A stretch of DNA of 64,000 bases from an uncultured Lachnospiraceae bacterium (GCA_934351835.1 CAKRJP010000005.1:1-64000), one strand, 5' to 3'; counted from the first letter of the stretch, positions 44,931-52,925 are shown. Numbers and translations: made by a program. Notes: generated from the sequence alone by a model not told the origin.

Positions 44931-45461
44931 ATGTCAAAGAAAACTGTTGTACTTTGGTCAATTTGGGTATCATTATTATCCTCAATTTTCAACTACATCT
45001 ATGCGTCTCTTCCGTTAAACCAGATCCTGGCTCACGGAAACGGTGCTCCATGGGTTCTCTTTGTCAGCATGGCTGTATTCTTCTCCGGTGGTTTCGGCAC
45101 AAAGGATATTGTTAAAACAGCCTGCAGTATGACAATGGGTATGATCTGGGCACAGGTTGACTTCTTACTGATGTTAATCCCTGGATTTAGTGCTTTTGGC
45201 GGTTTCATTGCTATCTTAGTTGGTACAGCCATCACTATGATCCTACATATCCAGTACATCCCAACACTTCCAATTAGTGTTGTACCATTCATCTTCGCAG
45301 GTGTATGTCTTTCATTTGGTTGTGCGGGACCGCTTTACGCAGGTGCCGGACAGTCTGTACTTGGCCTCTTTGTAACATTCATGATCGCATGTGTATGCTT
45401 ATGGTTATGTGCATTTGGTCAGGAAAAACTTATGAAAAAATACCCATTAGAGGAGTCTTAA
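44931..45461 (+). CDS. DUF1097 membrane protein
   Basis: 176 residues with five or six membrane segments (SIWVSLLSSIFNYIYASL; PWVLFVSMAVFFSGGFGTKDIVKTA; FGGFIAILVGTAITMIL; VVPFIFAGVCLSFG; SVLGLFVTFMIACVCLWLCAFG). Fits DUF1097 (YcdZ-like) proteins, whose function is unknown. AAGGA seven bases before ATG 44931. First gene of the sigma-54 unit with the phosphotriesterase-like hydrolase and the MFS carrier, so it may help import or export the substrate. Confidence 0.8.
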   Translation: MSKKTVVLWSIWVSLLSSIFNYIYASLPLNQILAHGNGAPWVLFVSMAVFFSGGFGTKDIVKTACSMTMGMIWAQVDFLLMLIPGFSAFGGFIAILVGTAITMILHIQYIPTLPISVVPFIFAGVCLSFGCAGPLYAGAGQSVLGLFVTFMIACVCLWLCAFGQEKLMKKYPLEES

Positions 45462-45542
45462 GATTTATATCTTAAAACGTGGGTATTAAATAAAAACTTA
45501 ATAATGTTTCACAATCTTAAAAAAGGAAAGGAAGTAATCATT

Positions 45543-46562
45543 ATGGCAAGAAGAAAAGTTAATACTGTTTTAGGACCTATCGAGGCTGAGCAGCTTGGTA
45601 GAACACTGATGCACGAGCATCTTCAGTATGGTTTCACAGGATGGCAGGGAGATACAACTCTCGGACCAGTAAGAGAACTTTTTACGATCAAAGAAAACAT
45701 GAAATGGATCAAACCAATCACAGAAGAGCCATATAACTTCAAGACAATCGTTGACGCTACTAATAATGAATGCGGACGTGATCCAATGTTCTTAGCAAGA
45801 ATGTCTCTTGCACTTGGCGTTAATATTATCTGTTCTACAGGTTATTATTTTGAGAATATGTCAGCTCATGGATACTGGAAATTCTTAGGTGACGGAAAGA
45901 ACCCGGACGGAATCCTTATGGAGCAGTTAATGACAGAAGAATTAGAGAATGGTATCCGCGGCACAGAAGGTATTGATTTGAAACCTATCAAAGCCGGAGT
46001 TATGAAACTTGCTACTTCAGCCGGACAGATCACTCATGTTGAGGAATTATTCTTAAAGGCTGCAGCCAGAACAAACGCTAATACAGGTCACTCAATCATT
46101 ACTCATACAGAGTTAGGAACAATGGGACCTGAGCAGGCTAAGATCTTAACAGAGAACGGTGCTGATCCTAAGAGCGTTTCTATCGGTCATATGTGTGGTT
46201 CTACAGATATTGACTACCATGAGAGAGTTCTTCAGTATGGTGTATTTGACTGCTTCGACAGATTCGGACTTGAGGGAGAATTATTCCACACACCTACAGA
46301 CGAAGAGCGTTGCCAGACAATCGTTAAGCTGCTTGAGAAAGGATATGAAGATCAGATCCTGATGAGCCACGACAGTGTTACTGTTGAGCTTGGACGTGAC
46401 TGGGGTGACAAAAACGATCTTCCAATCTTTAAGAATGCTAATATTCAGAATATTCCTACAAGAATTATTCCAATGCTTAAAGATATGGGTGCTACTGACG
46501 CTCAGATTGAAAAAATCTTCGTTAAGAACCCAGCTAAATGCCTGTGCGGAGCTGATTTATAA
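45543..46562 (+). CDS. Phosphotriesterase-family metal hydrolase (lactonase/amidase candidate)
   Basis: 339 residues of the PTE branch of the amidohydrolase superfamily. All binuclear metal ligands are present: H24 and H26 (LMHEHLQYG), bridging K155 (GVMKLATS), H188 (IITHTE), H216 (SIGHMCG) and D277 (SHDSVT). PTE relatives hydrolyse lactones, organophosphates or N-acyl compounds (mammalian PTER cleaves N-acetyltaurine). Next to CoA activation and 4-hydroxyacyl-CoA dehydratase genes, a lactonase giving a 4-hydroxy acid is the most coherent guess. ATG 45543 has GGAAG upstream. Confidence 0.88.
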   Translation: MARRKVNTVLGPIEAEQLGRTLMHEHLQYGFTGWQGDTTLGPVRELFTIKENMKWIKPITEEPYNFKTIVDATNNECGRDPMFLARMSLALGVNIICSTGYYFENMSAHGYWKFLGDGKNPDGILMEQLMTEELENGIRGTEGIDLKPIKAGVMKLATSAGQITHVEELFLKAAARTNANTGHSIITHTELGTMGPEQAKILTENGADPKSVSIGHMCGSTDIDYHERVLQYGVFDCFDRFGLEGELFHTPTDEERCQTIVKLLEKGYEDQILMSHDSVTVELGRDWGDKNDLPIFKNANIQNIPTRIIPMLKDMGATDAQIEKIFVKNPAKCLCGADL

Positions 46563-46626
46563 GAAGTCTCTGACATACGGCAGAGTAAAAATTCTGCAGA
46601 TGATCATAATTTAATTACTAAAACTT

Positions 46627-46643
46627 GGTAATGTTATATTACC
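46627..46643 (+). repeat. Palindrome in the hydrolase-MFS gap
   Basis: GGTAAT (46627-46632), GTTAT, ATTACC (46638-46643): a perfect six-base palindrome immediately before the terminator. It could be a protein site or part of the RNA fold. Confidence 0.4.
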
Positions 46644-46649
46644 TAATTT

Positions 46650-46685
46650 AAGAGCGAGATACCCTTTTTTTCATATCTCGCTCTT
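46650..46685 (+). terminator. Internal terminator before the MFS gene
   Basis: AAGAGCGAGATA (46650-46661) pairs perfectly with TATCTCGCTCTT (46674-46685) and ends in Ts. It ends only 32 bases before the MFS start codon and no separate promoter is visible after it, so MFS expression depends on read-through. Confidence 0.88.
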
Positions 46686-46717
46686 TTTAAAAAGAGGGAA
46701 ATGAGGAGGAAAAATAA

Positions 46718-47992
46718 ATGGAAAAACAATTTGAATCTTTTGAAAAGAAACGATTTCTCTACTACGCATTAACAGTTGTTGTTGGTTTTATGTACGGTCT
46801 TGGTTATACCTGGTCTGTTGTACAGACACCATTCGTTGAAGCTATGAATGGCGATCCTGCCAAAATCACTGCTACTGTTGCTTTGGTATACACAGCTTGT
46901 GTATTATTCTCAACAATGTCACCAACATTATTTGGTGGATTTACAAAAAAACTGAAACCTAATCAGTTAACAATCATCGGTGGTGCTATGTTTGGTATCG
47001 GTTACTTAGCTTGTGGACACATTCACACATTACCATTATTATTCTTTACATACTCTGTACTTACCGGTATTGGTACTGGTCTTGTATATCCTACATTAAT
47101 GGGTTATGTTGCAACCCTGTATCCTGAAAAAACAGGTACTTACTCAAGTATCTACGCAGGTGTTTACGGTGGTTCTGCAATGGTTTGGTCTCCACTCCTT
47201 GCACTCATCGTTGCTGACAAAGGGCTGGAAGGTATGTCTAATATCATCGGACCTGTCAGCTTTGTCATTATCGTAGTTATTGGTTTCATCATCAAACCAG
47301 CTCCGGAAGGATACATCGACTACAAAAAATCGCAGATGGCTGCTCCTGCTGCTTCTGGAAAGAAAGCTCCTGTTTCAAAAGTACCTGACCTGAACCGTGG
47401 ACAGATGGCTAAAACTCCTATCTTCTACATCGCAATGGTCACATTTGCATTCGGTCTTACATCTGGTATGTTCGTAATCAGCCAGGCTTCTCCAATCCTG
47501 CAGAGCCAGTACGGATTAACAGCTGTAGGTGCTGCTACATTCGTTTCTCTGAACTCTTTCGCAAGTTTGGCAGGACGTATCGTATTCGGTACAGTTACAG
47601 ACCATACAGACAAATACGTTACCCTTTGTATCATCCCTGCACTTTCTGTAGTAGGTATGGGGCTTCTCTCAATCCTGATGAAAAACCCTACTTCCCACAT
47701 TGCTGCAGCAGCTTGTATGGCAATTGTAGCATTTGGTTACGGTGGATTTGGTGGTACAATCACTCCTATCACAGCAGACTTGTTCGGAACAAAATACATC
47801 ACAGAGAACTTTGGTGTTATGTATCTGAACTTTGGTATCGCTGCTCTGATCGGTCCTCGTATTGCTGTTAAATTCGGTGCCGGAAGCGGAAACTACCCAT
47901 TAGCATTCGGAATCGGTGCTGTAATCGCACTTATCTCTGTAATTGCTGCATTCGTAGTAAGAGCAAAAGTAAAAGCAAGTCAGAAAGCTTAA
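46718..47992 (+). CDS. OFA-family MFS carboxylate transporter
   Basis: 424 residues with 12 membrane segments in two halves split by a hydrophilic loop (around 205-235). The N-terminal GFMYGLGYTWSVVQTPFVEAM and LTGIGTGLVYPTLMGYVATLYPEK regions fit the oxalate/formate antiporter (OFA) group, which exchanges mono- or dicarboxylates. Likely imports the cluster substrate or exchanges it for the product. AGGAGG before the ATG. Strong terminator follows the gene. Confidence 0.88.
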   Translation: MEKQFESFEKKRFLYYALTVVVGFMYGLGYTWSVVQTPFVEAMNGDPAKITATVALVYTACVLFSTMSPTLFGGFTKKLKPNQLTIIGGAMFGIGYLACGHIHTLPLLFFTYSVLTGIGTGLVYPTLMGYVATLYPEKTGTYSSIYAGVYGGSAMVWSPLLALIVADKGLEGMSNIIGPVSFVIIVVIGFIIKPAPEGYIDYKKSQMAAPAASGKKAPVSKVPDLNRGQMAKTPIFYIAMVTFAFGLTSGMFVISQASPILQSQYGLTAVGAATFVSLNSFASLAGRIVFGTVTDHTDKYVTLCIIPALSVVGMGLLSILMKNPTSHIAAAACMAIVAFGYGGFGGTITPITADLFGTKYITENFGVMYLNFGIAALIGPRIAVKFGAGSGNYPLAFGIGAVIALISVIAAFVVRAKVKASQKA

Positions 47993-48027
47993 GTAAAAGT
48001 CAAAAACCTCATATGACATAAGAAAGG

Positions 48028-48062
48028 ATCCACATCCGACACCATAGTTTCCGGATGTGGAT
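48028..48062 (+). terminator. Terminator after MFS gene
   Basis: ATCCACATCCG (48028-48038) pairs with CGGATGTGGAT (48052-48062), then TCTTCTTTTTC. The rest of 47993-48346 holds only the next promoter. Confidence 0.88.
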
Positions 48063-48250
48063 TCTTCTTTTTCTATAGCGAACCCGTTTCTGTATATAAT
48101 CTTAACACATCTTTTTTATCCGTATAGTTAAGAAACATTCAAAACTTATAATTCTGTATCTATCAACTCTTCTCTTCTCCCCCTATTCTCTGTAGCCCTG
48201 TTTTACACCGTTTTTCTGCCTTTCAAATTTTCACGTTCAGCGAATTATTT

Positions 48251-48265
48251 TGGCATACTTTTTGC
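48251..48265 (+). promoter_or_regulatory. Sigma-54 (-24/-12) promoter of the dehydratase gene
   Basis: TGGCAT-ACTTT-TTGC with exact spacing, 82 bases before the start codon at 48347. Confidence 0.87.
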
Positions 48266-48346
48266 TATTTATTATATTAGCTGGGACACTTGACCTAAGC
48301 AATATTAAACACCTAAAACACAAAACACGAAAGGATGGAAATTATT

Positions 48347-49915
48347 ATGGCAATCGGAACTTACGAACAATATCGTGAAAGACTGAAAAAAATGAAACCA
48401 AACGTATACCTTGATGGCAAGAAAGTTGCACGTGAAGGCGACTGGATCGAAGGTGGATGCTACGTTATGAAAGTTTGCTACGATATGGCAAATGATCCGG
48501 AATATGAAGATGTATGTACAGCTACTTCTCACTTAACAGGAGAAAAAATTAACCGTTGTACACATATCCATCAGTCAAAAGATGACTTATTAAAGAAACA
48601 GTTAATGACTCGTCTGATCTGTCACCATGTAGGTGGATGTATGCAGAGATGTATGGGAACTGACGCTATGAACGCTATCAACGCAGTTGCTTATGACTGT
48701 GATAAAGCTTGCGGAACTCACTACTATGACAGATTTGTTGAATACTTAAAATATTGTCAGGAAAATGACCTCGTTTGTAACAATGCTCAGACAGACGTTA
48801 AGGGAAGCCGTAACGCTAAATATAAGAGAGCTCATCAGCAGCCAGATCCAGACGTATTCTTACATGTAGTAGAGAACAACGTTGATGGTATCGGTATCGA
48901 TGGAAAACCTTGTAAAGGAGCTATCGTAAGAGGTGCTAAGATCTGTAACTCTAACGCTCCATACGTAGATGAGATTTTTGCTTGTCCTACAAAATTCATG
49001 GGCCCTGGCGATGAAGCATATGCTATCTGCTTCGCATTGCCGGCAGACTGGGATGGAATCAAATTAATGGCTCTTCCGGGAGTTCACCACAAGAGAAAAC
49101 ATCTTGATGCTCCATTCAACAAGATTGGTGACGTTGAGTCTCTTACAATCTTTGATGATGTATTCGTACCAGAAGACAGAATCTTCTTAAATGGTATGGA
49201 TCAGCCAGACGTACTTCAGTATGCAGGATACCTTGCACTGATGTTCGCTCACTATCATCGTCATTCTTACACAGGATGTAAGACAGCCGTTTCAGAAGTT
49301 ATCGCTTCTCAGGCAGCATTAGTAGCTGACGTTAACGACATCGCTTCTGCATCTCACGTAAGAGAAAAACTTTGTGATATCATCGGAACTGCAGAACTTG
49401 TATTTGCAGCCGGTCAGGCTTCAGCTTACCGTGCAGTACAGTTCCCAAGCGGACAGTATGTACCGGATGAGATCTTAACAAACGCCGGACGTCGTCTTGC
49501 AGGACACAACATCTATCATGAGTATGAGATTCTTGCTGACCTTACAGGTGGTGTATGTGCTTCTCTTCCAACAGAGGAAAGCTTCTTCGCTCCTGAAACA
49601 GCAGATCTGTGTAACAAATATATCATGAGAAATCCTGCTTACACAGCAGAAGAGACACATCGTACAATGCGTATGATGGAAGATAAATTATGTGATTCCT
49701 TCGAAGCAGCTCAGGCTGTAGCCGGTGTACACGGTGGTGGATCACCTCTGATGGAGACAATCACTATGATGAGCCGTTACGATCTTGAAGAGCTGAAGAA
49801 AATCGCTAAATATCTTGCCGGATTCGAGGGAGTTGAGTGCCCAAGATACGAACGTAAGACAGCTACTCCTAGAGCTATGCTGGATCGTTTCCGCAAGACA
49901 GTTGCTCAGAAATAA
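48347..49915 (+). CDS. 4-hydroxybutyryl-CoA dehydratase family enzyme
   Basis: 522 residues of the 4-hydroxyphenylacetate 3-hydroxylase/4-hydroxybutyryl-CoA dehydratase superfamily. The residues that hold the [4Fe-4S] cluster and act as base in Clostridium AbfD (C99, C103, H292, C299) align with C98, C102 (GGCMQRC), H304 and C311 (HRHSYTGC), so it is a cluster-containing dehydratase rather than a flavin monooxygenase. AbfD removes an unactivated 4-hydroxyl by a ketyl radical to give a 2-enoyl-CoA. Compared with AbfD there is a longer acyl-side region and different sequence near residues 180-255, so the substrate may not be 4-hydroxybutyryl-CoA. Own sigma-54 promoter and terminator. Confidence 0.88.
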   Translation: MAIGTYEQYRERLKKMKPNVYLDGKKVAREGDWIEGGCYVMKVCYDMANDPEYEDVCTATSHLTGEKINRCTHIHQSKDDLLKKQLMTRLICHHVGGCMQRCMGTDAMNAINAVAYDCDKACGTHYYDRFVEYLKYCQENDLVCNNAQTDVKGSRNAKYKRAHQQPDPDVFLHVVENNVDGIGIDGKPCKGAIVRGAKICNSNAPYVDEIFACPTKFMGPGDEAYAICFALPADWDGIKLMALPGVHHKRKHLDAPFNKIGDVESLTIFDDVFVPEDRIFLNGMDQPDVLQYAGYLALMFAHYHRHSYTGCKTAVSEVIASQAALVADVNDIASASHVREKLCDIIGTAELVFAAGQASAYRAVQFPSGQYVPDEILTNAGRRLAGHNIYHEYEILADLTGGVCASLPTEESFFAPETADLCNKYIMRNPAYTAEETHRTMRMMEDKLCDSFEAAQAVAGVHGGGSPLMETITMMSRYDLEELKKIAKYLAGFEGVECPRYERKTATPRAMLDRFRKTVAQK

Positions 49916-49962
49916 TCGTTAGACATCGGTTATCAATCTCATAAGAGAACATGTTACATAAC

Positions 49963-49998
49963 AGGAAAGCCCGGATTCAAAAGAATCCGGGCTTTCCT
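49963..49998 (+). terminator. Terminator of the dehydratase gene
   Basis: AGGAAAGCCCGGATTC (49963-49978) pairs perfectly over 16 bp with GAATCCGGGCTTTCCT (49983-49998), 47 bases past the stop. Confidence 0.9.
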
Positions 49999-50080
49999 TA
50001 CGTTTTATCTCTTCCCACCCAGGGAATTCCTGATATTATAATATTCATAGCTTATATGGGCATTTAGGAGTCTTCAATAT

Positions 50081-50112
50081 AAAAAGCGGCAGCCACCAAA
50101 GCGACTGCCACT
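50081..50112 (-). terminator. Terminator of the 3-hydroxyacyl-CoA dehydrogenase gene
   Basis: AGCGGCAG (50085-50092) pairs with CTGCCACT (50105-50112) including one G-U, with TTTTT following on the minus strand. 31 bases past the gene end. Confidence 0.8.
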
Positions 50113-50143
50113 CTTTATTTAATGTGAATTTATCTCTCAAAAT

Positions 50144-51145
50144 TTATTTAGCTGCTTTTAAGATCATTCCAGACTCTTCGTCTTCTTTTGTCCACTGATC
50201 AACAACTTTTGTCATCTGAAGGATTCTTCTGTTACGCATCTTAGCCCACTCATCTTTATCGATGTCAGACCAGTCAAAGACACCCTTATCAGCTTTCATT
50301 CCAAGCTCACCCTTAGCGAGTAATTCTTCACCATATTTGATGGTCTCAGCATCGTTACACAATGTAGGAAGTACGTCTCTTGCTACTGCAACTGTGATAT
50401 CCAGTCCTACGAAATCCCAAAGAGATGTAGGTCCTTCAAATCCCCAACGGATACCGTTTGTATATTTCATAGCGTTCTCAGCATCTTCTCCTGTAATCCA
50501 TCCCTGCTGAATCATGTAGTAGAACTCACGGTTGATTACTGTAGCAATTCTGTTAACGATGAATCCCGGGCAGTAATGTTTCAGTACTGCTGGTTTCTTT
50601 CCAGCGAACTCAAGAAGTCCTTTTACATACTGACCAACTTCATCAGATGTCTTAGGTCCGTATACAACCTCTACCAGTTTCATCATGTGTGGTGGGTTGA
50701 ACCAGTGTGTTACAAGGAATCTGCTCTGATCAGGCATAATGTCTGCTGTTACATCAAATACAGGCATTCCTGATGTATTTGAACAGAAGATACAATCCGG
50801 ACGACAGTTGTCATTCAGCATCTTGTATGTAGCGTGTTTGATATCTTTATTCTCCGGAACTACCTCGAATACAAGATCAAACTTCTCTGCCACTCCCGGA
50901 ATATCTGCATTCAGGATTGTATCAAGATTCTCATCAACATTCTTTCCATAACTTTCGTCTGCTAATCCATTCTCTACAAGACCTTCGATCTGAGTAGCGA
51001 TTCGAGCTTTTGCTCCGTCCAAAAATCTCTGCTCCAAATCAGCCATAGTTGTCTTAATTCCTGCTGCTGCCATAACCTGTGCGATTGTAGATCCCATAGT
51101 ACCTGCACCAACAACTAAGATATTCAAATCTTTGTAATCTTTCAT
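50144..51145 (-). CDS. 3-hydroxyacyl-CoA dehydrogenase
   Basis: 333 residues. NAD-binding motif ILVVGAGTMGSTIAQVMAAAG, catalytic His and Glu in THWFNPPHMMKLVEVV, and the C-terminal dimer domain (CPGFIVNRIATVINREFYYMIQQG; DFVGLDITVAVARDVLPTL). About 50 residues longer than typical short-chain Hbd, closer in length to L-carnitine dehydrogenase and lambda-crystallin-type enzymes. It interconverts 3-hydroxyacyl-CoA and 3-oxoacyl-CoA. Monocistronic from a sigma-54 promoter; no thiolase or enoyl-CoA hydratase is in the window. GGAGG before the ATG. Confidence 0.92.
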   Translation of the reverse strand: MKDYKDLNILVVGAGTMGSTIAQVMAAAGIKTTMADLEQRFLDGAKARIATQIEGLVENGLADESYGKNVDENLDTILNADIPGVAEKFDLVFEVVPENKDIKHATYKMLNDNCRPDCIFCSNTSGMPVFDVTADIMPDQSRFLVTHWFNPPHMMKLVEVVYGPKTSDEVGQYVKGLLEFAGKKPAVLKHYCPGFIVNRIATVINREFYYMIQQGWITGEDAENAMKYTNGIRWGFEGPTSLWDFVGLDITVAVARDVLPTLCNDAETIKYGEELLAKGELGMKADKGVFDWSDIDKDEWAKMRNRRILQMTKVVDQWTKEDEESGMILKAAK

Positions 51146-51192
51146 GTTAAGTTACCTCCATCATATTTTATATTTTCTATTTAATATTAATA

Positions 51193-51207
51193 GCAACTTC
51201 CAAGCCA
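51193..51207 (-). promoter_or_regulatory. Sigma-54 (-24/-12) promoter of the 3-hydroxyacyl-CoA dehydrogenase gene
   Basis: Minus strand TGGCTT-GGAAG-TTGC with exact GG-N10-GC spacing, 48 bases before the start codon. TTGTCATTTTTCG (51261-51273) lies 54 bases further upstream. Confidence 0.78.
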
Positions 51208-51371
51208 GTTTATTTTTAGTTTGTGAAATTATCTACTTTTTTGTTCAAATTTAATATTAATTGTCATTTTTCGTTGTTTTTTGTTAACTAATATCTAAAT
51301 TTACTGCTTTGTTTTTTCTTTCCGCAATTTTTTCCTCATGCAATTTTATTGTTCTTTGGCAAATTGTGCAA

Positions 51372-51399
51372 AAAAAGAACAGCTAATGCTGTTCTTTTT
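51372..51399. terminator. Terminator of rpoN
   Basis: AAAAAGAACAGC (51372-51383) pairs with GCTGTTCTTTTT (51388-51399), TAAT loop, T/A runs at both ends. 27 bases past the rpoN stop. Confidence 0.9.
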
Positions 51400-51426
51400 C
51401 TTCTGTATGTATAATTTAAATACATT

Positions 51427-52791
51427 TTATGAACTATATTGTTTTCTTCCTCGGCAATCCGCAATTGACATACTCTCCCTGTATTTCGTAACAGTTCTCC
51501 TTGAAATCTGTACTCCCTGCTCTGCAAGTTTCTCCATCAATTTCTGATCACTTAAAGGTTTTGACTTGTCTTCTTCATCAATGATCTTTTTCAGCTGTTC
51601 TTTCAACTGGATTGTCGCGATGTTGCCACTGTTCTCACCGTTATTAAATCCTTTGGAAAAGAAATATCCTAATGGGAAAATTCCCCAGCAGCACTGCAGA
51701 TATTTTTCTTTTACAGTACGACTAATCGTTGATTCATGCACATCTAAAATCTCTGCCGCATCTTTCATCTTAAACGGTTTCAGATGCCCTTTTCCATACA
51801 TAAAGAATTCTTTCTGGTTGTCCACCAGACATTTTGTCAGTCTGGTCAATGTATTATTTCGTTTCATAATACAACCCTGGATCTGTTCCACCTGTCGAAA
51901 TTTTTCCATAATATAGTCTTTTGCTTCATCCGGACAGGCACCTTTTAACATCTTCATGTATTCTTGATTAATCTGCATCACCGGACAGGATGTATCATTC
52001 ACTAATACCTCAAAATATCCTTCCAGCTTCACAACGGTGACATCCGGCGTCAGGTAACGAAGAACTTCTCTGTCCGAGAATCCGCTGCTTGGTTTTGGAT
52101 TCAGACTTCGTATCCTCATCTGCGCTTCTTTCACACGCTCAATAGAAAGATGCATCTTTTTAGCGATCACATGTAACTGGTTCTTCCCCAAAAGTTCCAG
52201 ATACTCTGTCACAATCACTCTCTCCACCTGATACTTGTCCCCTTCTCTCTCCAATTGTTTCAAAAGACAATGTACCAGATCTGGTGCACAGACACCTGCC
52301 GGCTCCAGATTACGCATCACCTCCAGCATTTCTTCTGCTTTCTCCGTCGTAATCTGCCAACGCTCTGCCAGTTCCCCCGGTGCACCTGTATAGAATCCAT
52401 TGGAATCCAAACACTGCGCAATATACTCAAACACACGGTATTCTTCATCTGTATACCCCATTCCGATCAATTGGGACAACAGATTATCTGCCAGTGTCTC
52501 CTCGTCCCTGCTACCGATATTCATGATATCATTCGCATCTGACTCCTCATATTCACGCCGATAATAAACTCGGTTCTGCTCATCCAGATTGGCCAGCCAT
52601 TCCAGTTTCTTCAAACGTTCCTGATCCTTACTCTCCTGTTCTGGTTCCTCCAGATCCACCAGCGGATTCTCCATCGCCACCTTCTTGATATATTCGGTCA
52701 GTTCCTGAGCACTCATCTGTAAAATATTTACAGACTGAATCATGCGTTGTGAAAGCACTTGTCGTTGAGCCTGAGTTAATTGTATGTCCAT
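51427..52791 (-). CDS. rpoN: RNA polymerase sigma-54 factor
   Basis: 454 residues. N-terminal Q-rich region I (MDIQLTQAQRQVLSQRMIQSVNILQM), the core-binding domain, and the C-terminal RpoN box SRRTVTKYRESM (consensus ARRTVAKYREML) that reads the -24 element. Start 52791 follows AGGGG at eight bases. Sigma-54 needs an activator such as the PAS-AAA+ protein at 41954-43345. The close linkage of rpoN, activator and -24/-12 promoters suggests that this sigma factor serves a small, partly local regulon. Confidence 0.96.
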   Translation of the reverse strand: MDIQLTQAQRQVLSQRMIQSVNILQMSAQELTEYIKKVAMENPLVDLEEPEQESKDQERLKKLEWLANLDEQNRVYYRREYEESDANDIMNIGSRDEETLADNLLSQLIGMGYTDEEYRVFEYIAQCLDSNGFYTGAPGELAERWQITTEKAEEMLEVMRNLEPAGVCAPDLVHCLLKQLEREGDKYQVERVIVTEYLELLGKNQLHVIAKKMHLSIERVKEAQMRIRSLNPKPSSGFSDREVLRYLTPDVTVVKLEGYFEVLVNDTSCPVMQINQEYMKMLKGACPDEAKDYIMEKFRQVEQIQGCIMKRNNTLTRLTKCLVDNQKEFFMYGKGHLKPFKMKDAAEILDVHESTISRTVKEKYLQCCWGIFPLGYFFSKGFNNGENSGNIATIQLKEQLKKIIDEEDKSKPLSDQKLMEKLAEQGVQISRRTVTKYRESMSIADCRGRKQYSS

Positions 52792-52897
52792 AAAATAACC
52801 CCTCTTATCTAGCAATTTATGTTCCTATTTTTCACATTTATATATTATAACATAATTCGACATCGTTATCATCAAATTTTAATCAAAAACATCGTTA

Positions 52898-52924
52898 TTT
52901 GTTTGGTCACTTTAATTTTACATC
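52898..52924. repeat. 27-bp direct repeat, copy 1
   Basis: Begins TTTGTTTGGTCACTTT and ends TTTTACATC; identical over 27 bases to 56951-56977 in the same orientation. Copy 2 lies at the end of an IS4-like remnant, so both may be IS ends. They bracket the hairpin element, the peptidase gene and the transposase remnant. Confidence 0.9.
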
Positions 52925-52925
52925 T

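Noticed and set aside
48347..49915. 4-hydroxyphenylacetate 3-monooxygenase
   Set aside because: The four iron-sulphur/His ligand positions of AbfD are conserved, which flavin monooxygenases lack; the organism also appears anaerobic.
36145..51145. Carnitine/gamma-butyrobetaine (cai/bbu) operon
   Set aside because: CaiB-like transferase and Acd-Etf fit, but there is no CaiD crotonase or BCCT betaine transporter, and PTE and AbfD homologues are unexplained by it.
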